A DNA stretch of 64,000 nucleotides from Lineus longissimus (taxonomy: Eukaryota > Nemertea > Pilidiophora > Heteronemertea > Lineidae), in the NCBI RefSeq assembly GCF_910592395.1, contig NC_088320.1, positions 15,310,501-15,374,500 on the forward strand, written 5' to 3'. Positions 43,710 to 53,745 of the stretch are shown here, one piece after another (the stretch's first letter is position 1; the number at the start of each line of letters is the position of its first letter). The notes below the pieces were generated by a model, which saw only the letters and a list, made by a program, of their open reading frames with translations, was not told the origin of the DNA and made no database searches. Both the position numbers and the translations under genes were made by a program.

Positions 43710-43723
43710 TCTGCTACCGTCAA
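43595..43723 (-). CDS. LFG (GRINA-like): Lifeguard gene exon with start codon
   Basis: Acceptor CTACATTTCAG precedes 43723. Fourteen untranslated bases come before ATG at 43709-43707. The donor is CGCATGG then GTAAGG after 43595. It encodes 38 codons and one base. The acceptor implies at least one non-coding 5' exon further upstream, which I could not place. Confidence 0.92.
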
Positions 43724-44465
43724 CTGAAATGTAGCCGATTCATGAATGAAAAAAACAGACATGTATAGATGATATGCAAGTTGTTGTGCCTAGCCACAAA
43801 ACATTAACGCTTTCATTATGGCAGCAGTCAAGAATATAGACTACCCATAACCCATGCCGTGGAGACAATTTTGCCTTAAACCTATACCATACAATACTTA
43901 CCGGTACCCTAAATGCGTTATAATAAAACTGCCGATTCCTCAATTCACCCAATTTGGTCGAATTATGCTATCGATATTGTGAAACATGCATCAGTATTTT
44001 CCTTTGCAGTTTGGTCAATGTTGTTCAAAATCATCCCAGTGCGATTTGTAACATCTCCGATTTACACATCGAGAGATGTCGAGTTCAGGTGACACCTTCA
44101 TAATCGTTCGCGCCATGACCTTTTCGCCCCCAGTCGTTTCGCTCCAAATCGTAGTCGTTTCGCTCCAAATCGTAGTCGTTTCGCTCCTTGGGACTTAGGT
44201 CGGCCAAGTGGCGCATACCCTTTTTGCATTGGATATATGGATATCCGTAATGACGAGGGGCCATCTCCAAGGTTTACCGCGATGTCTGATGTGAACGCTG
44301 AGTCATCACCTTACGCAGAGAGGTACAACGACAGGCCTAAGTCCAAATACGAATACGTGTGGACTTGGGTAATTAACAGTCTTACGAGGTTTTTAGAGTG
44401 ATTTTTTTTAACCCCCGTAGGGTTTCTTAATTTCAAAGAAGGCGTGGGGTTCCTAGCAGAGCAGC
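43724..44465. other. No coding exon seen
   Basis: TCGTAGTCGTTTCGCTCCAA is directly repeated at 44134-44175. A 5' non-coding Lifeguard exon could be here or further upstream, but none is evident. Confidence 0.4.
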
Positions 44466-47400
44466 CTTGGGCTTTATTTATTTATTTATTTATTGAAATT
44501 TTACTGTACATGTACATCCACGTATACAATAATAGTGACGACAGAAACATGTACAGAGTGGTGTTGGCACAGGGCATGTCCTATGTGAGCCAGCACCACA
44601 AAGTATAAATAAACTACAGAAGAAAAATAAATATGGCATAAAATGTAGTGTACTAGCACTGCCTCCAGAGGGGACATCTGCAGGCAGTGACCCAAGAGCA
44701 TGTATTGTCGACGGTAAAACCACCAAGCTTCTTACAATAAAAATCAATAACATTAGTTTTAAAACATGCGTGGCGACTTTGGCACCGAGCTGCGATTGGT
44801 AGCGCATTCCAGGTGCCTACTATCCGATTAAAAAAAAGAAGTAAAAAACGACTCGGTCCTGCACCGTGTTTGTTTTAAAACCATGGGGTCGCCCCTACGA
44901 GTTGTAAAATTGACGTACTCATCGACAGGCACTGAAAACTTCTGTGTAAAACAATTGTGTATAAAGAGTAGATCTAAAATTTCACGGCGAAAGGCCAGAG
45001 GTAAAAGTCCAAGCCCTGACTTTCGTTCAGCATAAGATAGATCACGATCCGAGATGTGTCTTGTGGCCCGGCGCTGAACATTCTCCAAAACAGAAAGATT
45101 CCGTTTGGAGAGACCACTCCAAGCCACTGAACAGTACTCGACTCGACTCCTGACAACACTTGAATACAGTGTCTTTAACGCATCCTTGTGCTTACAATTA
45201 CCAGTTATCCTTCTAATAACGTGCCAGTGTTTGTTTGCACTGTGCGCAATAAAGTCAACATGTTTATACCACGACAAGTCATTTTGCAATAATACCCCCA
45301 GGTCTTTTACCTGGTTTGCCCTCTCCAACACGTAACCGCCTAAATTGTAATGAAACTTGATTGGATGGAGGCGTCTCGTGAAACTTATAATTTGACATTT
45401 CAGAGTGTTAAAGGAGAGACCCCACTTGCTACTCCATGCCCTAAGGGCATCCAAGTCATCCTGTAAAGACAGACAATCAAACAAGTTCTCAGTTACCCTG
45501 TAACACTTGGCGTCGTCCGCGTAAAGCTCCGAGCCAGTCCTCTCACTAACTGCCTCGGGCAAATCGTTGACATATAATGAAAAAAGCAGAGGACCTAAAA
45601 TGGAACCCTGAGGTACCCCCGATAAAACCAGTTTCAAGGGCGAGGCAAAACCATCAAGAACCACTCTTTGGGACCGGCCCTGCAGATAGTCCTTGAACCA
45701 TGCCAATAAGCGGCCATTAAGGCCAAAAGTTTGCAATTTGTGACATAATAACACGTGGGGGACAGAGTCAAAAGCGCGGGAGAAGTCCAGGTATAACACA
45801 TCCATCTGGCCGCCATCGTCCAGTGTTTTACCAACTTTATCTAAAAATTGGACAAGCTGTGTAGCAGTTGAGCGACCCTTAACAAACCCATGTTGAGAGG
45901 GAGACAACATACTCTCCACCAAAGGATAAACCTGGTTACTGATGCATCGTTCCATAACCTTAGACACGCATGAAAGGAGAGAAATCCCCCTATAGTTTTC
46001 AACACATTCTTTGTCGTGCTTCTTGAAAACTGGAACCACATTTGCAATCTTCCAGCAATTGGGAAGTGCCCCGTACTTCATAGACTTGTTAAAAACACTT
46101 GCAAGAGAACTACACAAAGCGTCGGCGAAATGTTTCAGAACCCTAGGTGTGATACCGTCCGAGCCAACCGCTTTGGAGGCATCTAGATTTGTGAGAACTC
46201 TGCGAACATCATCATCAGAAAAGTTCAAGCATTCAAGACTGTCATTTTTAACAATGGATATCTCAGGCAAAGGTTGAGCACGCTGATCAGAAAATAATGA
46301 AGAAAAATGTTCGCAGAAAACCTCTGCTTTAGATGTCTCGTCTGAAACGCGCTGCTCTTTGAAAGTGACAGTGTCCGGGACGCTTTTAGACTTTGTTTTA
46401 CCATGATAAAAGGACCACAATTTCCTTGGATTTGCTTTGACAACCTCGCCAAGATCTTTCACATGAGACCTGTATTTGTCCCTGGTCAAATTACGTAAAC
46501 GATTGCGTAAGGATTTAAATTTAGCCCACGACTGCGGTCTGCTATCCGACTTGGCTTTTCTACGAGCTGATTTCACCTGGTTTGAAAGGTGTTTAACCTC
46601 AGCATCAATACATATGGGCCTGTTAGTGTTCTTCACTTGTCGTTTCGGAATGAATTTCTCAATGCCAACATTAAAGATGGAGTACCAGTCACACCACATA
46701 GACTCAACATCCCTCGACGTTGAATGACGGTGGGCAAAAGGCGAAACATTGCTAAACACGTCCCTAAAATATGTCTGGAGTCCTTGAAAGTCCGCATTTT
46801 TAAAGTCAAGAACCGTACGTTGAGTACCCAGCCTACGGGCTGGACGGAAGTTCATGTCAGCAATGATGGGGTAATGATCTGAGTCAAACATGAGAGGCAG
46901 CACCCTGACATGAGAGAAGACCTCTGGACAGTCAGTTAGAATAAGATCAAGAATATTGCCTTTTTTATGAGTCGGTTCATTAATCAGTTGTGTCAGAGAG
47001 AAATCACTGACGAGCTCACAGAAGCAATGCACGGGTCCAAGGCCCGGAGCGGACACAGTATTCCAATCGATTTCCTAGTTGAAATCACCAATTAGGCACG
47101 TTCGATTAAAGGCGCCCTCACAATTCAAAAGCACTTCATACAGCTTGTTCACAAACGAATTGTCGTCCTGCGGCCTATAACACACAATAAGGCCAACTTT
47201 CGGACCCGTTTGGCCATCCTGGATTTCACAAACCATAATTTCGTTATCATCCGTCTCGAATTCCTTTCTTCGCCTCGAATAGAATTCCTTGCGGACGCCG
47301 AGAAGAACGCCACCACCACATGTATCCGTGTTGCGGTCGCGACGATAAACACTGAAAAGGTTCGAAGGAAGAACCTCATTGTCGTGTATATTGTCGTCCA

Positions 47401-47570
47401 GCCACGATTCGGTGACGCATACAATGTCCAGATTCTCACCGATAACAAGATTCTGAAATTCAGCAAGCTTGTTACGGGACGCTGTCACAGTTTTCACACT
47501 ACGAGTGTTCAGAAGACCGACCTGCACCTGGGCTTCTATTGGCCAGGATTCATACTGGTGATAAACCATT
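44466..47570 (-). mobile_element. CR1/Jockey-type LINE, 5'-truncated
   Basis: From right to left the element holds an endonuclease domain, reverse transcriptase, C-terminal region, a 3' UTR of about 180 bp and a short-repeat tail (TTTA units on the plus strand at 44472-44494). No poly-A tail is present, which fits CR1-like elements with microsatellite ends. Only two coding lesions were seen, so the insertion is recent compared with the fragments at 2.2, 24.3 and 33.6 kb. Confidence 0.85.
44828..47569 (-). pseudogene. LINE endonuclease-reverse transcriptase ORF, two lesions
   Basis: The endonuclease part (47569-47078) has VGLLNTRSVK, the catalytic VTESWLDD, GGGVLLGVR and LIGDFN, all hallmarks of the exonuclease-endonuclease-phosphatase fold. 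A TAG at 47077-47075 interrupts the frame immediately after GDFN. The same frame continues for over 740 codons. The reverse transcriptase part shows NYRGISLLSCVSKVMER, HGFVKGRSTATQL, YLDFSRAFDSVPH, SGVPQGSILGPLLFSLYVND and the catalytic LYADDAKCY. An eight-base A run (44830-44837, T on the coding strand) then shifts the frame. After it, the expected RIVGTWNALP continues in another frame to a TAG at 44655-44653. The enzyme would nick DNA and copy its RNA at the target. As read, it is not translatable in one piece, unless the amber is suppressed or the run is a sequencing error. Confidence 0.9.
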
Positions 47571-47663
47571 CAATATGTGATCGCAAATTATTTCAGTCAT
47601 CGAAGGATCGATGGATTCATGCTAGAGTTAGTTTTCGATTTCTGGTTTATCACCAGTATGAAT
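47551..47663. repeat. 21-bp perfect inverted repeat at the LINE 5' edge
   Basis: The sequence ending CATACTGGTGATAAACCA (47548-47568) is the exact inverse of TGGTTTATCACCAGTATG (47643-47663), enclosing about 74 bp. It sits at the point where LINE coding homology begins. Confidence 0.85.
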
Positions 47664-48455
47664 ACACATCCCTGATTGCATGCGTAACTTGAAATGTCAA
47701 GCCCTTCTCAGTCCTGATAGTCCTAACTATACCCCTTATCCAATACTGGAAATCTTGAATCAAGAGGTACTTGACTTGTTTTATAGAAGTGAATTTCCAA
47801 GAAATGACACTATCCATGTATCTCATTGAAATTTTGATTATCACACTAATAAGAAAGATTTATGTTGTCCCAAATTTCAGGTTCAAGCTCGCCAGTGTTC
47901 GGCACTTTCGGGCCTTTCCTTTTATAATCATGCTTACTCTGCACAAACATATAGAGTCAATAACCACGTCTCCGAGGATTGCCCACCACCTCTTCGAGTC
48001 AACCCACTATAATTACAATCTGCATGTCTGACCCAAATTCCTCATTTCATCTCTTCTGTGATCTTCAACAAAGGTTTAATATAATGTGGTGTGTCCTTGC
48101 TAGGAGTGCCTACCATAACAATCCAATGAAAAAGAGGTCATTTAGTAGTGAGATATAGGCAATCACACTTTTACGCTTTCTGTTTCCGCCATGGTGTCAA
48201 AGCAATATGGGTCAGGTTTCGCTCTACCGTCCCGAGAACCAATTCATCGAGGTGAATGACGTCATCAGTTTTAAGGCCGGTCCTGTCCTTCTCGAATTAA
48301 AGCGGATACTTTGATTTAGGCAGTGAAACCCGCCCGGCGGCTCCACCGCGAACAAATATTGGCAAATTTGTGGACCATTTCGGCAGGAAAATTATAATTT
48401 TTCACATTTAATTGAAAGTATTTTGACTGGTCGCGACAGCGTGTTAACCATGCAG
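47664..48455. promoter_or_regulatory. Possible promoter region (low confidence)
   Basis: Positions 48190-48360 are GC-richer, with GAATGACGTCATCAG (a full CRE) at 48256-48270, an inverted CCAAT near 48240 and CGCCCGGCGGCTCCACCGCG. It would lie upstream of both the minus-strand Lifeguard gene and the plus-strand exon at 49186, so it could serve either. No initiator or 5' exon was identified. Confidence 0.2.
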
Positions 48456-48545
48456 GCCTTGACGGTTCAGCGCTGAAAGTGTTTGACTGTGGATCGGCTG
48501 GTCACGGGTTCGACTCCCGGTGAATCTGCCGCACTTTTCTCTTTT
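48456..48545 (+). ncRNA. tRNA-like sequence or SINE head
   Basis: ACGGGTTCGACTCCCGG forms a complete T arm and B box. GACGGTTCAGCGCTGAAAGT lies where an A box would be. Runs of T near 48540 could end Pol III transcription. D and anticodon arms are imperfect. Confidence 0.4.
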
Positions 48546-49185
48546 TTTCTTCTTCCTTATCTTGTTATCTCATCAACCATATACGGATGTCAACATTTTC
48601 ATTAGTATCATTATCATACCCCGCATCCAAACTTATCAAACTGCAGCACATACTGATTCCGGGCGTTCGAGTACTACCGACGATGGATCGAATCGGCTGC
48701 TGGTATTTTCGAGGATACATTGGAATTAGGGTATCCTGAGCTTCAGCCCTTTTATGCTTCTTAATTCGTCATATCGAGAGGCGGAGGATATTGTAAACCA
48801 CTGGTGCCTAGATGGTTAAAGGGGTACGCCGGTCGTTGACGTATATTTACTGTTCGGTCTAATCATATCTAGTTCCTACTTCTAACGCCAATCAACTCCA
48901 ATAGTCAGTAGTCAAACGCTCGAGCGCTATCTGTATACAATTGGTTCGTGTATAAGTTTTCCCGACCGCTGCAAGTTAGTTCAGTCCGACTTTGTGTTTT
49001 AAGGATGCGGGTTACTTTGTTGCCCGATGACCATCCTCCTCCCTCTGCAGACAAGCTCGGTCAATAGTGTCGAATGTTGGCCTGTGCTTTAGGACGCCTG
49101 ATGACCAATTAATTAGATGTTCGAGTGACCCTGCTCGTAGGGTCGGAGAAACGAACAGCGAACATTGACCCCGGATTTCCTCAGG

Positions 49186-49272
49186 ATGGCTTTAGATGTA
49201 GACAAACTTGTTACTGATGGGAGTAATGCTGACAAAATCGGAGTGATTTATAAGCGTCTCGCCAGTTTATTT
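49186..49272 (+). CDS. Probable 5' coding exon of an unrecognised gene
   Basis: ATG at 49186 opens 29 codons, MALDVDKLVTDGSNADKIGV then IYKRLASLF. They end exactly at a strong donor, TTT then GTAAGTAT, in phase 0. The bases before the ATG (CCGGATTTCCTCAG) could also be an acceptor, so this may be a second exon. The sequence is amphipathic and helix-prone and has no signal peptide. I do not recognise the protein. Possible next exons are at 50015 (acceptor GTTGATTTTTCAG, reading AEILCSKG) or array A. In phase 0 the first array A cassette would give TALLQEQA and a TAG stop. Codon use and the splice site support a real exon; the rest of the gene is unresolved. Confidence 0.5.
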
Positions 49273-50296
49273 GTAAGTATAGATTAAACCAGTTAGGTTG
49301 CGGAAAATACTCGCCACATTTATCCGAGGACTTTATTTGAAACGTGGCGGAAAACGACAGTGAAACCACCTGCTATGTTTCTGAATCGAGAAAGTCCCAA
49401 TCCTAGTCAGCAGTGAAGGACATAGCAGATTCATCTTGACCACAAAAGCTTTTGCATCTCCCAAGATCCGGTTATGGACCATGGGAAGGTTCAGGGAGTT
49501 GCAACTCCCTGAAAAGGGCGAGAAGGCGGCCAGTGCACGATTCTGCTGACACGGCCTGGTCCAGCTGGACTTATGCTAATTGCTTTGATATCATCAAAAA
49601 ATAATCGTCGCCCAAAAAGGCAAAAAAGCATTATAAAAGTTGCGCTTGGTAGGATTCGAACCCACAACACAGGTCATGCCAGTCTGACGCTCTATGCTCT
49701 GAGCTAACGCGCCACAACTGCTGAAAGTTGTTCGACCACTTTGTGGAGTTTGATTTGCCCTTTCTTCGACGATTTGCGCATTTCCCTGCCATGATTAGCC
49801 CCTATGCGCATGACCATGTCACGATTAGCCCATTTGCGCATGTCTTTGGAATGGCACTGTGATGGCCAGGGCATTTTCAAATTACGTTATGAACAAACAC
49901 TCCCGATTTCTCATGTTAGACCGTGTTGACGTTGTCAAAAAGCGTGATCAAATGTAAGTACGATGTTCTTTGTTACTGTTTATTAGGCGTATTTAGTCAC
50001 TGTTGATTTTTCAGGCCGAAATATTATGTTCTAAAGGTACTGCGGTGTATACCAATCAATACACTGCATGCATGCCTCGTGTTGTGGGTTCGAACCAAAT
50101 ATGTGGAGATGTGCCGAAGGCTTCCATCTTTGACCTTGCACCTCCACCGCATATTAATATCGTCTTTTATTGTTATGTTTTAGGTCACGTACCCGTAATA
50201 AACGTCTAAGTCATATTTCAGTTGAATAAAGACAATCCGCCACACTCATAACTTTTTCCCAGAGGCTTAGTTAATGAGGAACGCTTTCCATCCAAA
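49273..50296. other. Presumed intron with tRNA-like relic
   Basis: A minus-strand tRNA-like sequence lies at 49648-49717. It has a good T arm (GTGGGTTCGAATCCTAC), a D stem GCTC/GAGC, and about five paired acceptor bases, but a broken anticodon stem. A partial echo (GTTGTGGGTTCGAACC) is at 50079-50096. The frame 50015-50209 after a fair acceptor could be a short terminal exon, but it runs through that tRNA-like echo, which argues against it. Confidence 0.4.
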
Positions 50297-50402
50297 TACA
50301 GTGGAACCTCTGTTAGTGAACACCTCTCTATTAAGGACAACCTCTCTATTAAGGACACAAGTTTTGGTCCCAAAATTGGTCGTTTCCATTCAATTTGACC
50401 TC
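50297..50402 (+). mobile_element. M1 MITE, left half only
   Basis: TACAGTGGAACCTCTGTTAG through CCATTCAATTTGACCTCGTG; the right half is missing. Confidence 0.65.
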
Positions 50403-50589
50403 GTGAATCATTTCGACCTACTTTGAGATGTAAGAGGTCCCTATTGGCGGCTTTGTGTAACTATATCTTGCCTGCCTAGCTGCTGCCTATATTCTCCCTT
50501 TAATATCAACACCAGTGACCAGTCATGTTTCCTAAACACCAGACCGATTTAATTGTGGTTTGCACATGGTTGTCATCAATCTTGTTGTC

Positions 50590-53458
50590 CATGTGAGATT
50601 GTATTCTTCTGTCTTTGCAGACAGCTCTACTGCAAGAGCAGGCCTAGATTTTTGGTATCGGGAGGTTCTTCAACCGAAGGAGGGTCAAGTTTGGAGGCAA
50701 GCTACAAGGTTAGAATAGATATTAGTTTGTAAAGTGACAAAGTTTGGAAGTTTGTGAAATTGTATCCTTCTATCTTTGCAGAAAGTTCTACTGGAAGAGC
50801 AGGCCTAGATTTTTGGTATCGGGAGGTTCTTCAACCGAGGGAGGGTCTAGTTTGGAGGCAAGCTACAAGGTTAGAATAGACATTAGTTTGTAAAGTAAAA
50901 AAGTTTGAAAGTTAATGAGATTGTATCCTTCTATCTTTGCAGAAAGTTCTACTGGAAGAGCAGGCCTAGATATCTGGTATCAGGAGGTTCTTCAACCGGA
51001 GGAGGGTCTAGTTTGGAGGCAAGCCACAAGGTTAGAATAGATATTAGTTTGTAAAGTGAAAAAGTTTGAAAGTTAATGAAATTGTATCCTTCTATCTTTG
51101 CAGAAAGTTCTACTGGAAGAGCAGGCCTAGATATCTGGTATCGGGTGGCTCTTCAACTTGAGGAGGGTCTAGTTTGGAGGCAAGCCACAAGGTTAGAATA
51201 GATATTAGTTTGTAAAGTGAAAAAGTTTGAAAGTTAATGAAATTGTATCCTTCTATCTTTGCAGAAAGTTCTACTGGAAGAGCAGGCCTAGTGCAGGCAA
51301 AGATTTCTGGTATCGGGAGGTTCTTCAAACGGAGGAGGGTCTAGTTTGGAGGCAAGCCACAAGGTTAGAATAGATATTAGTTTGTAAAGTGAAAAAGTTT
51401 GAAAGTTAATGAAATTGTATCCTTCTATCTTTGCAGACAGTTCTACTGGAAGAGCAGGCCTAGATATCTGGTATCAGGAGGTTCTTCAACCGGAGGAGGG
51501 TCTAGTTTGGAGGCAAGCCACAAGGTTAGAATAGATATTAGTTGGTAAAGTGAAAAAGTTTGAAAGTTTATGAGAGTGTATCCTTCTATCTTTGCAGAAA
51601 GTTCTACTGGAAGAGCAGGCCTAGATTTTTGGTATCGGGAGGTTCTTCAACCGAGGGAGGGTCTAGTTTGGAGGCAAGCTACAAGGTTAGAATAGACATT
51701 AGTTTGTAAAGTAAAAAAGTTTGAAAGTTAATGAAATTGTATCCTTCTATCTTTGCAGAAAGTTCTACTGGAAGAGCAGGCCTAGATATCTGGTATCAGG
51801 AGGTTCTTCAACCGGAGGAGGGTCTAGTTTGGAGGCAAGCCACAAGGTTAGAATAGATATTAGTTTGTAAAGTGAAAAAGTTTGAAAGTTAATGAAATTG
51901 TATCCTTCTATCTTTGCAGAAAGTTCTACTGGAAGAGCAGGCCTAGTGCAGGCAAAGATTTTTGGTATCGGGAGGTTCTTCAACCGAAGGAGGGTCTATT
52001 TTGGAGGCAAGCCACAAGGTTAGAATAGATATTAGTTTGTAAAGTGAAAAAGTTTGAAAGTTTATGAAATTGTACCCTTCTATCTTTGCAGAAAGTTCTA
52101 CTGGAAGAGCAGGCCTAGATATCTGGTATCGGGAGGTTCTTCAACCGGAGGAGGATGGAGTTTGGAGGCAAGCCACAAGGTTAGAATAGATATTAGTTTG
52201 TAAAGTGAAAAAGTTTGAAAGTTTGTGAAATTGTATCCTTCTATCTTTGCAGGCAGTTCAACTGGAAGTGCAGGCCTAGTGCAGGCAAAGATTTCTGGTA
52301 TCGGGAGGTTCTTCAAACGGAGGAGGGTCTAGTTTGGAGGCAAGCCACAAGGTTAGAATAGATATTAGTTAGTAAAGTGAAAAAGTTTGAAAGTTAATGA
52401 AATTGTATCCTTCTATCTTTGCAGACAGTTCTACTGGAAGAGCAGGCCTAGATATCTGGTATCAGGAGGTTCTTCAACCGGAGGAGGGTCTAGTTTGGAG
52501 GCAAGCCACAAGGTTAGAATAGATATCAGTTTGTAAAGTGAAAAAGTTTGAAAGTTAATGAAATTGTATCCTTCTATCTTTGCAGAAAGTTCTACTGGAA
52601 GAGCAGGCCTAGTGCAGGCAAAGATTTCTGGTATCGGGAGGTTCTTCAAACGAGGGAGGGTCTAGTTTGGAGGCAAGCCACAAGGTTAGAATAGATATTA
52701 GTTTGTAAAGTGAACAAGTTTGAAAGTTTATGAAATTGTACCCTTCTATCTTTGCAGAAAGTTCTACTCGAAGAGCAGGCCTAGATATCTGGTATCGGGA
52801 GGTTCTTCAACCGGAGGAGGGTGGAGTTTGGAGGCAAGCCACAAGGTTAGAATAGATATTAGTTTGTAAAGTGAAAAAGTTTGAAAGTTTGTGAAATTGT
52901 ATCCTTCTATCTTTGCAGAAAGTTCTACTGGAAGAGCAGGCCTAGATATCTGGTATCGGGAGGTTCTTCAAACGGAGGAGGGTCCAGTTTGGAGGCAAGC
53001 CACAAGGTTAGAATAGATATTAGTTTGTAAAGTGAAAAAGTTTGAAAGTTCATGAAATTGTACCCTTCTATCTTTGCAGAAAGTTCTACTGGAAGAGCAG
53101 GCCTAGATATCTGGTATCAGGAGGTTCTTCAACCGAAGGAGGGTCTAGTTTGGAGGCAAGTCACAAGGTTAGAATAGATGTTAGTTTGTAAGGTGAAAAG
53201 TTTGAAAGTTTGTGAAATTGTATCCTTCTATCTTTGCAGGCAGTTCAACTGGAAGTGCAGGCCTAGTGCAGGCAAAGATTTCTGGTATCGGGAGGTTCTT
53301 CAAACGGAGGAGGGTCCAGTTTGGAGGCAAGCCACAAGGTTAAAATAGATATTAGTTGGTAAAGTGAAAACGTTTGAAAGTTTATGAAATTGTACCCTTC
53401 TATCTTTGCAGAAAGTTCTACTGGAAGAGCAGGCCTAGATATCTGGTATCGGGAGGTT
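50590..53458 (+). repeat. Array A: 18 tandem exon-like cassettes, 161/172-bp units
   Basis: Every unit has GTATCCTTCTATCTTTGCAG (a near-ideal 3' splice site), then an 88-nt segment ending CAAGCCACAAG, then GTTAGAATAG as a fair donor and about 73 bp of intron-like spacer. Segment starts are 50621, 50782, 50943, 51104, 51265, 51437, 51598, 51759, 51920, 52092, 52253, 52425, 52586, 52758, 52919, 53080, 53240 and 53412 (truncated). Five cassettes (starts 51265, 51920, 52253, 52586, 53240) carry an 11-bp insertion TGCAGGCAAAG-like, making them 99 nt. One frame has TAG at the ninth codon. In 88-nt cassettes the other two stay open, for example KSRPRYLVSGGSSTGGGSSL or LDIWYQEVLQPEEGLVWRQA. The array could be tandem alternative exons or a satellite with splice-like motifs. 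Confidence 0.85.
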
Positions 53459-53660
53459 TTTTTTAGAATCCTATTTTTAAATCCCACTTGCACGTTTTCT
53501 TTAGTAATGACTTTTATTTTATCCTGTATTGATGTTTTAATGTTTTATTATAAATTGTAAAGCGCTTAGAAGTTTTAACAACGTTAAGCGCTATACACAT
53601 CTTTTAATAATAATGATGATAATGATAATAATAATAACAATAATAATTAATAATCAATAA
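53459..53660 (+). repeat. Retroelement 3' tail separating the two arrays
   Basis: TTGTAAAGCGCTTAGAAGTT and GTTAAGCGCTATACACATCT are typical of LINE/SINE 3' ends, followed by an AATAATAATGATGATAATGA microsatellite (53611-53660). It cuts the last array A cassette and the left edge of array B. Confidence 0.6.
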
Positions 53661-53664
53661 TTAG

Positions 53665-53745
53665 AGGTTGCAAGTCTCGGTATTGTCGCTGCCCTTGGGA
53701 TGATAATGAACGACCCTCCCAACCAACCTGAGGGAGAGCTTCAAG
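53665..53745 (+). CDS. First array B exon-like segment (candidate exon)
   Basis: This copy differs from the others: its acceptor is AATCAATAATTAG, supplied by the adjoining microsatellite, and its donor is the strong GTAAGAGT. It reads VASLGIVAALGMIMNDPPNQ then PEGELQ, with two methionines where later copies have Thr-Lys. It is the most protein-like copy and might be the ancestral exon or a decayed edge copy. Translation is not proven. Confidence 0.3.

Noticed and set aside
45105-47692. Several open frames antisense to or overlapping the LINE
   Set aside because: Shadows of the reverse-transcriptase reading frame.
49648-49717. Functional minus-strand tRNA gene
   Set aside because: The T arm is good, but the acceptor stem has two mismatches, the D loop lacks GG and the anticodon stem does not form.
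50015-50209. Terminal exon continuing the 49186 exon
   Set aside because: The acceptor is fair and phase fits, but the frame runs through a tRNA-like echo and has no protein character. Kept only as a possibility in the 49186 entry.
51110-53493. Minus-strand 72-codon frames in array A (IFACTRPALPVELSAKIEGY)
   Set aside because: They are the antisense shadow of the repeat and are limited to units with the 11-bp insertion.
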